Of a DNA stretch of 37,245 bases, positions 36,443 to 37,245 are shown piece by piece (within the stretch, counting starts at the first letter, position 1; the number at the start of each line of letters is the position of its first letter). The translations under genes and the position numbers were made by a program. A model generated the notes under the pieces. That model was not told where the DNA came from. It did not search any database and worked only from the letters and a program-made list of their open reading frames with translations. Origin of the DNA: a virus. The DNA is taken from positions 1 to 37,245 of IMG/VR virus record IMGVR_UViG_3300033156_000769. One strand, 5' to 3'.

Positions 36443-37245
36443 TCATTTACTCTCCTTTTCTTTTTCTAAGTTAAATAGTTCTTCCTTCTTTACCTGGGCA
36501 GTACCCATTTTTTCTACTACCATACCACCCGCCTTGTTAGCGAATTTTGTTATCTCCTCTATAGAATATCCCATAAGATAAGTTAGTACCACCACCGCTA
36601 ACACAGTATCCCCAGCTCCTGTTACATCGTATACTTTCCTAGTCTGTACGAGAGCTCTGAAACTCACTACTTTATCTTTTCTCTTCTCAAAGGACATTGT
36701 CCCATTCTCCCCTCTTTTTACAATCACATACTTAGTATCGATCGCTTTAAACAACCGTTCTACCCCTCTTCTTATTTCCTCTTCTGTCTCACATGGACGT
36801 TCGTCCCAAAAAGTAACTCTCCCCAGTTCCACGTGGTTTGGGGTAATAAAAGTAATAGGATTGAAAAGGGATACATCCTTTCTCTTAGTATCTACAAATA
36901 CTGGAATATCTCGTTTCTTAGCAAGTTCCAAAATAGGAGTAACTAAAGCATCTGTAACAACCCCTTTGTTATAGTCTGAAAAAACAATACCATCTACATC
37001 TTTACAGTTACTTATTACGTAACTTTTAATAGCTTCTCTTGCTTCCCACTCTATTTCACTTCTATCTTCTCTATCCAAACGAATAAGTTGTTGTTGACGC
37101 GCTACGATACGAGTCTTTGTAGTCGTGGGTTTACTACGAGAAATCTGAAGACCTACCGGTTCTCCCACTACTAAATCCTTAACTAACTTCCCTTGTAAAT
37201 CCGCCCCAACAACTCCGAAAAGAGCAACTCGTGCCCCAAGTGCTT
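36443..37245 (-). CDS. PfkB/HldE-type sugar kinase (5' end outside window)
   Basis: The frame is open to the right edge, so the start is not visible; 266 residues plus stop are present. VALFGVVGADLQGK at the edge, KTRIVARQQQLIRLDRED, VFSDYNKGVVT, FVDTKRKDV and the PfkB signature DVTGAGDTVL, followed by NKAGGMVVEKMGTAQV, match the kinase domain of HldE/RfaE (D-glycero-heptose 7-phosphate kinase). No fused nucleotidyltransferase follows before the stop. Such enzymes feed ADP-heptose synthesis; in a phage it might serve sugar decoration or host envelope change. GTG at 37168 is internal. Confidence 0.85.
   Translation of the reverse strand, partial: ALGARVALFGVVGADLQGKLVKDLVVGEPVGLQISRSKPTTTKTRIVARQQQLIRLDREDRSEIEWEAREAIKSYVISNCKDVDGIVFSDYNKGVVTDALVTPILELAKKRDIPVFVDTKRKDVSLFNPITFITPNHVELGRVTFWDERPCETEEEIRRGVERLFKAIDTKYVIVKRGENGTMSFEKRKDKVVSFRALVQTRKVYDVTGAGDTVLAVVVLTYLMGYSIEEITKFANKAGGMVVEKMGTAQVKKEELFNLEKEKESK

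Overview
The window is one long, AT-rich, almost gap-free gene array with every supported gene on the minus strand, so transcription runs from the right end to the left end. Terminase, a UDG/family-A DNA polymerase fusion, a RecA/UvsX-like recombinase with its SSB and a UvsY-like partner, SbcC/SbcD, a flap nuclease and a DnaG-type primase, packed with 4-base ATGA overlaps, mark it as part of a large tailed bacteriophage genome (or a prophage of that size). Shine-Dalgarno sites close to AGGAGG, a DUF4417 protein, a cobalamin-type ribonucleotide reductase and several small families common in phages of Gram-positive bacteria suggest a Firmicutes-like host. This is inference; no host marker is present.

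Layout in transcription order (right to left). 37245-32849: a PfkB/HldE-type sugar kinase cut by the window edge, two QueC-family enzymes, a sliding-clamp-like protein and a DpdA-like transglycosylase. 32859-22673: replication and recombination, with the UDG-PolA fusion, a zinc-motif protein built on 12-residue repeats, an unrecognised 696-residue protein, a ParB-like protein, a lone IS110-type C-terminal domain, UvsY-like mediator, zinc ribbon, SSB, RecA-like protein and 5'-3' nuclease. 21776-17635: small membrane and unknown proteins, SbcD, SbcC and a Holliday-resolvase-like nuclease. 17631-14571: QueD, QueE, DUF6899, DUF4406 and HAD-type genes. 14554-12306: three small membrane proteins, a structured intergenic RNA and two unknown genes. 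12319-8797: class II RNR, radical SAM protein and primase. 8831-7823: sigma-like and Mor-like regulators. 7741-5138: a possible small terminase, the large terminase, an HTH protein and a small basic protein. 5087-1: small accessory genes, including three sharing a duplicated MGGRGAAGGGG leader.

How the genes work together: QueD, QueE and QueC should make preQ0 (or its acid or amide precursors) and DpdA should exchange it for guanine in DNA, giving 7-deazaguanine-modified phage DNA that resists host restriction. GTP cyclohydrolase I (FolE) is not in the window. The RNR feeds dNTPs to the polymerase, and the recombination genes resemble the T4 gp32/UvsX/UvsY/gp46/gp47 set. The sigma-like and Mor-like proteins sit directly before the terminase operon, whose promoter region carries a 19-bp palindrome, which suggests a late-gene switch.

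The most unusual element is a set of three tandem arrays (25634-25787, 27386-27637, 30052-30277) built on an exact 36-bp period: two constant 10-mers alternate with two variable 8-mers. The arrays flank the ParB-like and 696-residue genes. Two are read in the same protein frame, and the third is open in a different frame. I know of no described element with this architecture.
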